From Zeugodacus cucurbitae (lineage: Eukaryota > Arthropoda > Insecta > Diptera > Tephritidae), in the NCBI RefSeq assembly GCF_028554725.1, contig NC_071669.1, positions 3,363,501-3,427,500 of the forward strand: DNA of 64,000 nt, written 5' to 3'. The position numbers and the translations under genes are program-made. The notes under the pieces were generated by a model. It had not been told where the DNA came from. It did no database searches and saw only the letters and a list, made by a program, of their open reading frames with translations. Shown in pieces: positions 25,326-36,446 of this stretch (the stretch's first letter is position 1; each line of letters starts with the position of its first letter).

Positions 25326-27730
25326 CACATAGTAAGACCCTCAGTTCATGACAAAATGTTTTCTTTTTGTGTTGCTGTTATTAATTCCGTTTGCTCGAAG
25401 TTCTCTATATATCCCAATTTTTCGGAACATGAGCGTAATATTTCGGGATTTGTAAATTGTTAGAAATTGTTGATCTATTCGAAACTAATGGTTACTTTTC
25501 CAAATTTGTATTATTAGTAGTAAATTTTTGAGTATATTATTCGGGATCTCGAAAAATTTAAACCTTATATTCCTTAATATAAGGACGAAAGATAAGTCGA
25601 AGGTTTGGAAAGAAGATGAAATTCGATTTTCATGAACGATTCGTAGTTTTTTGAGCTTCCTTCAACTACTAGCTAGATCGAGTCGCACATTCTCAGTTAT
25701 ACTAAATATTCTAAGTCGTGAGTGTTTTTATGGATTTAAGTTCCGACACTGGATCGTCTAAGCTCACTACTTAACTCAATTAAACGAAATGTGTCCATAA
25801 AAATATCAAATAGAAAAGCAACACTGACTCATAGTCCACTTTGAGCAGTTTTACTAGAGTTCCCAATGCTTCGAGAGCACACCAATTGCGTTCGTAGGTA
25901 TGCCGTTTATCCTAATCAGTACATAAAATGCGTCCATTCACATTTTCAAATTCAATACTGATTTTTGATGGCGCTCTCTCATACCCATGGATCCGCTTAC
26001 CACACTAGCTCTAGCTGAGTTCTATTGGAACGTTGTGGTCATTGGCGCTGGCTTTGTGTGGCGACGGCGGCGGCGATTTGAGTTGGGTGGAACGCCAATG
26101 AAGTTGCGTTTTGTGGTTTTTTACGAGCTGCAGCATGAAGCGCACTAAAATGCTATAAAATCAACACACAGACACGAACACATACGAGTGTTGAAGGTTA
26201 TCTAAGTGTCGTCAGCGCTCGAAGTTGAATATTTTTTTTTTGCTTTTTGTTTTTATCGCAGCATTTATGTTTTATCTTTCTTTCTTCCATTCAACAGTTC
26301 CTTTGCATACGTTTCGTATTTTATTATTATTATTTTATTATTTATAAACTTTGCTAGCAACATTTCATTTCATTGCTTCCTCAAGCCATCATCAACATCG
26401 GCGGCGACAAATACGAAATATAATTTTACTTGCGCCGTCCGGTTTTTTCATGCGTCTGTTTTATGACTTCGTGTCTGCTTATTGTTGTTGTTGTTGTCTT
26501 TTTTTGTTTACTTTACTTATCTCGCGCGTAAATGCGCGCTGATCGTTTGGCCGCCACCGCCACCGCCGCCATCGCCTAGAAGCTCGCCTAAACGTAGGTT
26601 ATCAGTTTTATAGCTGCGAGGGTTAATGCGTTTAGCGCTTGAGATGCGTTCGATGGCGCAGCAGCCGCCGCAAAGACGCTTTACTGTGGTCGGGCTTGCC
26701 ATAAGCAGGCGAAACAGACCCCAAAAGCAGAGGGAGTGGAGGAAAACAAAAAAAAAAAAAAAACAAAAAACGAAAATAATAAAAATAAAATCGACAAATT
26801 CGATAATTATAAGCACGAAAGTTCAATAAGAGCTCCCCCAAAAAACCAGTTCTCGCGCATTTGTATGACTAAGCGCTGTATGAAGGCGCGCAAGCGTCTT
26901 GCAAGGCGCACGCTTGCTACAACAACACTCACACCCAAACACTCGTGTTGACATACAGTTATATGTGTGTCAATGGCATGCATTTGTATGTTTTGCATTT
27001 TTATTACCTTCGTTTGCTGTCATCGATTGTGTGGCATGCAACAATTTTCGTGTACATTACGTATGCCAAACAAAAATAAAAAAAAACAAGAACAATAAAA
27101 CTAAAAGAAATACACAACAACAATACTTAAACACAAACACATTCACTCGAATGACAACCGAAATTATTTGTTGTTTTTGTTGTAGTTGTGCGGCAGTCAA
27201 CAAGCGGCAACATAAATATCCGTATATATATGTATGTAAATGCACGGGAAAACATTCACGTTACAACAATAATGACCAGCTAGTGAAATAATGCACGTAA
27301 TAACGGTAAAAATGTCGAAAAGCGGCATGTCTCTCGAGACCCAGACAAGTCAATGACTCAGCTGCTTGCCGCTAGCGCTAATTTATTACTTAATTACGCG
27401 CTTAATTGAATTCAATTTGGTATGCACGAGTGTATTACAACAAATTAGCACATTTCAGAATTCGAATTCGAATTTCGGTAAAATACCGAGTAACTCTGGA
27501 AGAAAAATTATAAACAAGATACTTTGTAGATACTAGTTTGGAACTTAAAAACTAAAGAACCGTTACCTACGGTACCAATTTACTTACGAAATACTAATTA
27601 GATCTTCAAGCAATAGATAGATCAACTTCGACGGGTACATATCTCTCATAAAACATGAAAATCGTATATTTACCGATCCTTTATACTAATTTTTAGCGAA
27701 TATTTCAGACACTGAGAATAGTAGTTAAGA
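25326..27730. other. non-coding block, no gene supported
   Basis: Degenerate sequence to about 25980, then a more complex block (26000-27450) with CGGCGG-type pieces (26060-26075, 26550-26570), T- and A-runs, TTG runs and a GTGGCATGCAAC word at 27031. Open frames on both strands overlap and carry no recognisable domain. Confidence 0.55.
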
Positions 27731-28145
27731 AACATTGGAACCATCTAAATGCCTATTAGGAGGATATAACACCCAAAGATTCAAGCGCTTAATAAACCTC
27801 TCAAGGAGCAAACTAAGGGTATTGGTCGGTATATACACGGACCACTGCAAGCGCAGGAAACACCTTCATTATCATCGCAGACCTGCTGCTTCTGTGACAT
27901 GGAGGATGAAGCTCTCCTACACATACTAGTGCAATGTGTAGTGCTTCACAGGAGCAGGAGCAAAATTTTGGCACATACTATCCCAACAGAGAGGCGCATC
28001 GGCTCCCTTACTCCAAGCACCATCCTGGAATTTGTCAGGGTACTGGGACTAAAGGAGTCGTTATAAACTTGGAGTGGTCACAATAGACCACTGGTCGTGG
28101 TGTTTTCCTCATCATCGATCTATTTATGTATCTAACATTGGAACC
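27731..28145 (+). mobile_element. 5'-truncated Jockey/R1-like LINE insertion with 12-bp target-site duplication
   Basis: AACATTGGAACC stands at 27731-27742 and again at 28134-28145, flanking about 391 bp of LINE tail. This is a direct mark of target-primed insertion. The 3' end after the stop codon is a short UTR ending in an AT-rich tail (28067-28133). Confidence 0.85.
27743..28066 (+). pseudogene. non-LTR retrotransposon ORF2 C-terminus (RNase H/zinc-knuckle end)
   Basis: This is the last part of a LINE ORF2 polyprotein, which in intact elements supplies endonuclease, reverse transcriptase and often RNase H. The first part reads LLGGYNTQRFKRL and SKLRVLVGIYT in the frame of 27735-27929. 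After a frameshift near 27870-27890 the frame continues with CCFCDMEDEALLHILVQC, a C-x2-C ... H-x4-C arrangement typical of these C-termini, then ERRIGSLTPSTILEFVR, and ends at TAA 28064-28066. The element is 5'-truncated and frameshifted, hence dead. Jockey/R1-type assignment rests on remembered similarity to insect LINE tails. Confidence 0.85.
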
Positions 28146-28796
28146 TCGACTTCTGAATTTACCACTTTTTTCAACATTTCAGTCACCGAGTCCTCTGGCT
28201 ACTGAGTTTACCAAAATCGTGACAGATTAAGCCCTGAACTCTAAATAAATTGAGGTTAGGACTGGAAGAGACAACAGATGAGCCATCTTGGTACACATTT
28301 GTTTTAAGATTCGCCATATTCACAGCATCGAGTCGTCCTAATACCAGGAAAACAACGTCCACTATGGATCGGTCTACCAAACTCGGGTTCTCAGGATTGT
28401 ATTACAAAATATCTCTGGAAAATATTATCCACATAGGTCACGAGTCTGCAAATCTTCTCTAGCAATGAGAACTAATGAGGTGAATTAGAGTTTTTATTAG
28501 CTCATGAACTTTAAGTGAATTGAGGTTTGGATTGGAAGGAATAACGGTTGAGGTATGTAGTATATTTTGTTACAAATTCTCATTTTGATTCGTTATATCC
28601 ACATCTTAGAGTGGTCCTAATACCTGAAAGCAGTGATATATGGACCTACAACATTAAATTACGAATCGGTCTACCAAATTCTAGCATTCTCAATATAAAA
28701 AAATATAAAATATTTGCGAAAAATATAATCAATTCGAGTCTCCAAATATACTCTAGCAGAGAGAGTTCCTGAGATCAGATAGAGTTTTTAGTAACC

Positions 28797-29235
28797 AGAA
28801 CTTTATGTAATTAAAGTCCCTCAACCTTCCCGTCCTACTTTATGGCGCAGAAGCGTGGACGATGTCAACATCTGATGAGACGACACTAGAAGTTTTCGAG
28901 ATAAAGGTTTTGCGGAAGATTTACGGCCCCTTAAACATTGGCAACGGTTATTACCGCAGACGATGGAATGATGAGCTATATGAGGTATTCGACGACATAG
29001 ACATAGTTCAGCTTGTTCGAATGTACGAAAGTGCTCCAGCTCTGAAAGTGTTCGATGCAGTACCCGCTGGTGGAAGCCGAGGAAAAGGGAGACCTGCACT
29101 CCTATGGAAGGACCTGGCTTCACTTAGTATTAGCAATTGGCGCCAAACTGTCGAAAGGAGAGATGCGTGACGCGATGTTGTGGACTCGGCTATACGGTGT
29201 CTACGCCAGTCAAGAAAAATAAGAACTTTATGTAA
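28797..29235 (+). mobile_element. 5'-truncated RTE-like LINE insertion with 14-bp target-site duplication
   Basis: AGAACTTTATGTAA at 28797-28810 is repeated exactly at 29222-29235. Between them lie 411 bp of LINE tail. Rejoining the flanks restores a continuous third unit of the surrounding 270-290-bp array, so the LINE is younger than the array. Confidence 0.93.
28811..29221 (+). pseudogene. RTE-like reverse transcriptase C-terminus, truncated
   Basis: The frame 28862-29170 reads MSTSDETTLEVFEIKVLRKI, then YGPLNIGNGYYRRRWNDELY, DDIDIVQL, APALKVFDAVPAGGSRGKGR and SISNWRQTVERRDA. Upstream, LLYGAEAWT is present at about 28836-28862. Against the better copy at 53473-54165, the basic KKQRLRWLGHV segment between DIVQ and the MEE/MYE region is missing, an internal deletion of about ten residues. 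Only the region after the polymerase domain is present, as expected for a 5'-truncated LINE, so no enzyme can be made. Confidence 0.88.
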
Positions 29236-29460
29236 GTTAGGTAAGGATTAGAAGGCAAAACATATGGACTATGAGTCGTTTTAATACCGAAGAGGAGTAA
29301 TATATCTACAACGTCCAATTATGGATCGATCGAATCGGCCTACTAAATTCGGGTTCCCAGTATTGGAATAGAAAATACCTGCGGAAAATATAATCCACTA
29401 GAGGTCATGAGTCTCCAAATCTTCTCTAGCAGGGAGATGTAATGATATCAGATAGATAAT

Positions 29461-30764
29461 TTTAAAGCAGAAAAGCTGAATAATCGATATTAGAAAAAAA
29501 TCGATAACTTGATAGTAATAATGAAAAATTATAGTTCCATGACGCTTTCGCTTTTAGTAATAATTATGGGGTTTTGCTATTATTTTCTCATTTTCACATA
29601 TGAAGATAAGCACATCACCATATAAAAACCAACAAATAATTGAATTCTTTTTGGAAAACATCTACTCTCAACCCACACTTTTCTCACGCATTCTACAAAT
29701 ACCATTGACGCCAGCTACGAGAAACACTTCATCGATGACTATATACACAAACATTCAAGCGCCTCGCTAATATGGCAAAAATGGCCTAAAATGGTCAGTA
29801 ATAACAGCAATCGGCAAGCACTGAGCGGAGTTGAAAGATAATTGCAACTTAAATTGCTCATTATAAGCCAACACTATCGGCCAAATAAAATCTCAAATAC
29901 CAGGCTGGCGAAGGAGAAGCTCGTAAAACTGCAAATAAAAACAACAACAACACCTAAGAGTGTAAGGCAAAAATAAATAGCGAATTTGTGCTTAGCAGCA
30001 AACTGTGATGCGTGTGTTTGATAACAGTTGCTATTGTTGTTGTTTATGTGGATATGTGGATATGTGGTTGGCTATCAATTTTTGTAGGTAAAGTGTCTAA
30101 AGAACTTTTCTCGGAAATTGCTGAGAAAGTACATAAATACTCATGCTTATGGATGTAGGTATATATAGTAAGAGCGCCAGCGGCTGAGTGTTCACACGTT
30201 GTGGTCTTTTTGGTTTACTACCTAGTACTAGATACCTGTAAGTGTATATATATTCAGTCATACATATGTGGCTCTATTGGTCTTGACTATCTTCTTGTAA
30301 TGTCCGCCGTTTTGCAACGCATTCGCGCTTCCTAGTCTCCATACCTCCACCACTTTAGTTACAGATAGCTTCTTCTTCTTTTTACTTTACTCATCGCTGT
30401 TTTTGTTTTGTTTTTGTAAACTGAAACCTGGAAGCCGCACCAATTTTCGCTCAAATGCGTGATCAAACAATCTACAGTTCTTTTGCTCGCGCTTCCTTTT
30501 GTTTTGCGCTCTTTTTCACGTTTCTTTTCGCTGGTTTTCAATTTCAATGCTTTTAGAATTGACCCTAGGTGCAGAACAAACAAGAATATATAGTGTCTCT
30601 ATAGTTTTTGCAGGCATACAGTGGTCAATTTGGCTTGGAGACTTCAAAAACTGTATGTGAAGATGGAACAACTTGGTCCAAAGCTCTCTTCTGATCTAGG
30701 CGTTGTTCTTTCCTTATCCTTAATGATATATTATAGAGCCCTTGAAAAGGTATGTCTCTGATTT
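29461..30764. other. non-coding block
   Basis: No supportable gene. CAA and TTG runs lie at 29940-29955 and 30035-30045, with short TA-rich pieces at 30150-30265. Confidence 0.55.
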
Positions 30765-31175
30765 TGGATCCAGAGTCCCGAGTGTCACACAAAATAGTCG
30801 GTATATAGTCGGATCGGTTTTTTGGGAATATTCGTGTGCTTTTTGATACTTTTCTAGCTGTGAAGAGCTGGACTGAATATCTGAAAGCACTTGTTTTTTT
30901 CAGTAGCTATTCTCTGGACATAATGCTCGAGGACTGATCTTTCTGTCGATCCTTTCCGATCGTCAACCTTTCCAAACCCATAGATCCCAAATGTCATACA
31001 AAATAGTTAACGGAATCTATCTTTCGGGAAAATTCCCGAAACTTTTTGGTTCTAGATGTGATGAACTGGACGCCTTTCTTTAAGTAGTTATTGTCAGTGA
31101 GCATAATACTCAAGTACTGATATTTCTGTCGATCTTTTCCGATCGTCATCCTGTCCAAACCCACTGTTCCCTCGT
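30765..31175. repeat. diverged tandem duplication, about 183-210 bp
   Basis: GTCACACAAAATAG at 30783 pairs with GTCATACAAAATAG at 30993. TTCTGTCGATCCTTTCCGAT at 30941 pairs with TTCTGTCGATCTTTTCCGAT at 31124. Also shared are a GTGA.GA.CTGGAC word and a CATAATGCTC/CATAATACTC word. Indels explain the different offsets. Confidence 0.85.
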
Positions 31176-32428
31176 TCAATTTCCAAAAAACTTGGCTCTT
31201 GACTTCGGTCGCCCAAGACATGCCAAGAACACTTCACTACACCAAACGTCAGCCAAACCAAGCCAAGCGTTTAAGCTGCCATTCAGACGAATGAGGCGAT
31301 CATTCGTTCAAACGCCTACATATGAACTCGTCGCACGAACTGTATGAGCGCGCATAAGTTACGGCCGCACAATGCAGAGTTGCAGCAAGCCAAGCTGGGC
31401 ACTGGACGCTTTGGCGCGCGAGACAGTCGCTAGTGCGCACAAATATGGCCAATAGACCACAGCTACAGAGATTAGACATCGTTGATCGCTTGATCGCGCA
31501 GCAATGAATACCAGCAGTTGTTGTTGTTGCTACGATTACTCACTGTTGTTCTTATTATTGACTTAAAGCCTCATTTAGGCGACCACTTAAGCCGGTTGGC
31601 CGGTTGGTTCGTACGTACATTCGTTGCATGTTGCACATTCAGCGAAATTCAAGCTGCTTGCCACGCGGTTCAATTGTCGCACTCGCCGCGCACCTTTCAG
31701 CGAATCGGTCATTGAGGTGGGCAGTTGAGTTGAGTTGCGGGCAGTTGGCTGGTTCGGTAGACGGCACCACATGGGTAATTGGTTTATCTCGGCAAGCTTT
31801 TGGGCGTTTATGTGTATATATAGTAGAATATATTTTCTATTGGCACTGTTTATCCCGCATATTTTGTATGTACCAAACATTTTGTCATTCAATTTTCGCG
31901 ACTGCACACCCAATTCTGGTTTTTCGGCGCATAATTTTCCATACTGCAGCTGTGCGCAGGCGCATATCCGTCGGTTTTTGCTTGAAAATATTTCTTTTTG
32001 CCTTGCCTTTTGGTCTAACTATCATTGCAGCTAGTTTTGCCATTTGCATTGCAAATTCTCGTTTTTATTGTTGCTGTGGTCAAAACGGTTTTATTAAGTA
32101 TGGCAGTTATTTATTATGTTCATTACGTCATTTGCTTGCAACAGTTCCCCACAGTGGTATGATTCCAAAGCGGCGTCTACTCAGTTACCAGCTGAGCGCG
32201 TTGTGTCTTATGATTCAACAGCTTGTTGAGCTGTGGCCAGTTGAGTTATGAATAACGCCGCACTTTGCATTTGTTTTTGGAGATCTCAATTTCAAATGGA
32301 ATTGATTTCATGCTGAATTTTTCACGAGACAAAAGGTTCGGTTTTTAAATAGCTCGCCAGTTTGGTAATTGACTTAATGTGGAGTAATAAATTGATTGTG
32401 GCAAAATATTGTGCAATATCGATGTATA
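31176..32428. other. non-coding block, complex single-copy-looking DNA
   Basis: A GC-richer block (31240-32250) without repeats. It contains the plus-strand open frame 31604-32251, which is Cys/Phe/Ile-rich, has no domain I recognise and overlaps other frames. A UTR or promoter-proximal region is possible but unproven. Confidence 0.45.
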
Positions 32429-33565
32429 TTAGGTTGGCAATATCTCTCTTCCGCCTTTTTGTCTTTGGAATTATAAAGCGCTACAGAGCTCGTATCTGAC
32501 AAAACTATACATCTTTGAAAGGTCTTGACATAACCTACAAAACGACCCTATGCATGATTAGATATTGCGTTCAACAGTTATCTAATGCCGAAATCCGCGC
32601 TAATTTAAAGTTTTCCCTCGTTACAGGCAAATCTGCTAGAATGGGGGATGGTACTCTATCACTTCGAACTGCGCAGGAATGATTTCGACGATTCAGAGCG
32701 GGTGAAAAGGACACCATGGGTAAGCCAGCCGGCGGAAGACCTGTGACGCTGAATACCGATCAAATCATAGAAAACATCGAGTTAGACCGGCATGTGGCAT
32801 CTCGTGACATCGCCCAGGAGATGGGAGTAAGTCACCAAACCATTTTAAACCATCTGCAGAAGGCTAGATATACAAAAAAGGTAGATGTTTGGGTGCCGGA
32901 TGATTTGACGCAAAAACCCCTTCTGGACCGAATCAACGCCTGCAATATGCTGCTAAAACGGAACAAACTCGACCCATTTTTGAAGCGGATGGTGATTGGC
33001 GACGAAAAATGGATCACATACGACAATATCATGCGAAAACGGGTGTGGTCGAAGGCCGATGAATCATTCCAAATTGTGGCCAAGCCGGAATTGATGGCCA
33101 GGAAGGTTTTGCTGTGTGTTTGGTGGGATTGAAAGGGCATGAGCTGCTCCCATACGGCCAGACGCTTAATTCTACCATCTATTGCGATCAACTCGACCGC
33201 TTGAAGCAGGGAGATCGACTAGAAGCGTCAGGAAGTGTGTAGTGTTCCACCAGGACAACGCCAGACCACACACTTCGTTGATGATTCGCCAGAAGCTACG
33301 GGAGCTTGGATGGGAGGTTTTATCGCATCCACCATATAGCATAGACATAGGGCCAAGTGATTACCATCTGTTTCTATCCATGGCGAACGGCCTGGGTGTT
33401 GTAAAGTTGCACTCAAATGAGGCTTGTGAAAAGTGGCTGTCGGGTTCTTCGCAAATAAAGAGGGGACTTCTACGAGAGGAGTATTATGAAGTTGCCGTCT
33501 AGATGGAAACAGATTAACGAACGAAACGGTGCATATTTGGACTAAATCCGATCACTGTAACACTT
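32429..33565 (+). mobile_element. mariner element, copy 2, right end not found
   Basis: The left end follows TA at 32427-32428 and begins TTAGGTTGGCAATATCTCTC, the expected mariner terminal repeat. The transposase remnant runs rightward to about 33555, where CTAAATCCGATCA matches the C-terminal codons seen in copy 3. The sequence then diverges and no right terminal repeat was found. A TCTGCTAGAATGG junction shows deletion of about 30 bp of N-terminal coding sequence relative to copy 1. Confidence 0.9.
32588..33560 (+). pseudogene. mariner transposase (DD34D), inactivated
   Basis: The initiator region of copy 1 is missing; NAEIRANLKFSL coding remains near 32583-32620. Lesions are the ~30-bp N-terminal deletion at about 32640, a Trp-to-stop TGA at 32680-32682, a Trp-to-stop TGA at 33130-33132, and small deletions around 33140 and 33215-33235. 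The central frame (32716-33132) carries KPAGGRPV, SRDIAQEMGVSHQTILNHLQ, DLTQK and the first catalytic Asp in IGDEKWITYDN. The frame 33182-33502 carries FHQDNARPHTS (second Asp) and DIGPSDYHLF (third Asp, 34 residues later). The catalytic triad is intact but spread over broken frames. Confidence 0.92.
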
Positions 33566-35053
33566 TTTGGACAGAATCTATTCGTCGTTAGATAGAAAGT
33601 ATTCGTCGAGGGTTTCTGCTTTTTAGTTCGAACACAGATGATGATTAATGTGAATATATATCTATTTATAGTCTCATGTATTATAAGATGCGTGCAAGTC
33701 ATCTTGTTTCTGGCATTGTGGTGAAATCGAATAAATAAAAGTAACGATAGATAGCGTTCTCAAATTTTAATCATTTACCCGCTTCAAACTCGAAGACTAT
33801 TAGTTTAAACAGCTAAATGATATTTTGTGAATGAATGCTTTATTGTTAAGACTATAGAGCCTATCAAGTCTGAGATCTTGAGAATGCATCATTTGATACC
33901 TTTATGTATTGAAGCTTCTTGGGATTAATTACTTCAAAATTCACTTCGTGAAGAGTTCCCACTACCATAACTTCAGAAGCCTAGTATTCGGGCAGTTGAA
34001 GCGCTCGACAGAAGTCGGTAAGTCACTGGTATATCATTTGATTTGACAACATTGACGTCAGCGCCATCTGTCTGCCACTATTTTAAGGAAGGATGAATTC
34101 ATTTTCATAAAGTGTAGTTGCTGAGAAGCCAGTCAACAACCAGACGTACTAATTGTCTTCAAATAAAGTGACTTTGACTATCTTCTTAAACCATCCAAAT
34201 GGAATCACCCTGTAACACAAGGTCATATTGCTCACAAACACCGTTATTATAAGTTTAAGGCATTTTCCAAAATATTCCATCCCATCACTTAAGGTGCCAC
34301 AGTCATTATAAATGCTGTCATAACCTAAAATTGGATGCGACAAAACCACGTTCACAGCACGCAAACACTTCAAAAATTAATTTATGCTTAATTATTTAAT
34401 GAAAATGTATTATGATTATGACGGCCAGCAGTGTATATAATATTTTCTATGAATTACAGTTATATGGAAATGTTAAGTAAATTTATTTACGCATTTTGTT
34501 GATGCAGAGTTGCAGTGTTGCAGTGTGGCAACCAATGCAGCCTATGGAAATAGAAATTTATTAAAGTGAACAAACAGCAGCTCAAACAAACACACACATA
34601 CACTGATGAATATGTGTTTATGGAGTTGCATATATACATATAAACAATAATATATATTAGCGTTGAGCATGCTCAAGTGCGTGCGTGAGCTATTTGCTGC
34701 ACTGCCAGTGCCAGTGTGTACGCTGATAGCTCGAGAATTTACGTAAATTAAAAGCAAATGCAATTAATTCGAAGTAAACAATTTGCTTAAATTAATTAAT
34801 TGCATTTGGTTTGACCGAAGTACGAAGTCAAAATCGAAGTGCAATGTGAGTGAGTACCAAGCGAGAGCAATGAGTGAGTGTGTGAGTGTTAGAGAAAGAG
34901 TGTGTGTGTGTTTGTGATAATGATGAGTGCCTGAATGAGTGTGTATATTGAGGTGGAGCTGAGGGGGAGTGGACAAACTGTGCGTTTGCTGACGTGCTTA
35001 TGGTATAACCATTGGTCATTGAGGCAGCCACCAACTTGTTGGTGGGAGTCCTT

Positions 35054-35122
<69 letters not shown>

Positions 35123-36214
35123 GATAATTTGAAGTGCTGCTCCCGCATCGAGTTGAGTAACTGCTGCCACAGCACTTAAATACTAACACAAGTAACACAA
35201 ATATGTGGTGGCAAGTAGTATAGAAATACATATATAGATACCTATACACACATACATACATATGTACTCACACAGATAGATATATAAACACATACATACA
35301 TATATATATATGCATTTATCTGCGCTTAAGTATATGAATTGCATTGAAGTTCGGTCTCGCAAAGTGCTGGCAATTCAAACTGGGCGCCAAAGCATGCTGG
35401 AATGTGCTAAAATGCTCAGCGAGTGGAGGATACTTCACTCCCCTCATATATATATATCAGCAGCGGTCAGTTATAAAAGCGTCTTACTGTTATAAATTTG
35501 AAGCACTACTCTTACTATTGTTGTTGTTGTTGTTGCTATTGCATTTTAATGTATTTGCTTAAAATACGCTTAAATAGCAAATCATCAGCAAATCAGTGCA
35601 TTGTGTTTGTTTGCGATTGTCAGGCAGTGCCTGATTTGCTTTTGCCTACGCACTCACTCACTAACTCACCAACTCCAGTCGAGCCGCCGCCAGTGCGTAT
35701 GAGTGATTTGCATTATGCAAATGCATTAAGTAAACCTTTTGTAAAGCTTGGCGCATACACAATAGCGTAGCTAGAAAATCAACTTGAAAATCAACAAGAC
35801 ACTGTAGTTTGCTACTTGAATGCTTAGAAAAATAAATACAACAACAACAAGCAGTTAGTGTCAACAAATGCAGTTACAAGACTCAAATGCAGTTGCAAGT
35901 TAAGCATAGATGCAATCAAGCCATGCAAATTCAATGTTTTTGTATTATCAGGCATCTTCTAGTTGTCTGCCACTTCATTTAGCACCAAATTATTGGTTAT
36001 GGTTAGCCGACAAAGCACAAGCTTCAAGCATACTTAACAGATACTTAAGTGCAACTTTGCTGTTGTCTCTTGTCAAATTAAATTGAAACAACTGTTGTTT
36101 GCCCGGCGAGCAAGTCACTCAGGATAGCAGCATAATTAAGTGAACATGAAGTGAAACGAGTTGGGAATAGGGGTTTTCAGACAGCTGAGTATTCTATAAT
36201 CTCTCTTTATAAGC
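33566..36214. other. non-coding block
   Basis: No supportable gene. The sequence is degenerate to about 34380. From there to about 36100 it is single-copy-looking DNA with GAGT/GTGA repeats (34845-34910), a long TA/TG microsatellite (35053-35123), CATA steps (35225-35310) and a TTG run (35518-35535). Confidence 0.6.
35053..35123. repeat. (TA)n(TG)n compound microsatellite
   Basis: A run of TA with a single interruption at 35065-35070 passes directly into nine or so TG units. Confidence 0.97.
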
Positions 36215-36446
36215 AATTGTCTTTTGGAGGAGGGGTATATTTGTAATTAATTTGTTTTTAAGTGGGTGTGACCCCGCCCCAATATAGGTTTTTAGTATAT
36301 ATCTCGCAAAGCAATGAAGCTATATAAACCGAACTTCTGCAGTAGTTTCCCTTACGTACCCCATCACATACTATCAAAATAGGTGAAATCGACTCACAAC
36401 CACGCCCACCTCCCATATAAAGGTTATGTTGAAAATTACTGAAAAA

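Larger units (their letters stand above)
28146..29460. repeat. tandem array of about 270-290 bp units, interrupted by a LINE
   Basis: Three diverged units start at comparable GAACTCTAAATAAATTGAGG-type words (28236, 28506, and 28798, resuming at 29223). They share GGA.TGGAAGA..AA, ATCGGTCTACCAAA, CAAATCTTCTCTAGCA and GATCAGATAGA-like segments. The third unit is split by the RTE-like insertion at 28811-29221. Confidence 0.85.

Noticed and set aside
31604..32251. 215-residue plus-strand protein
   Set aside because: No recognisable domain, overlapping frames on both strands and no codon pattern visible by eye; kept only as a block of interest.
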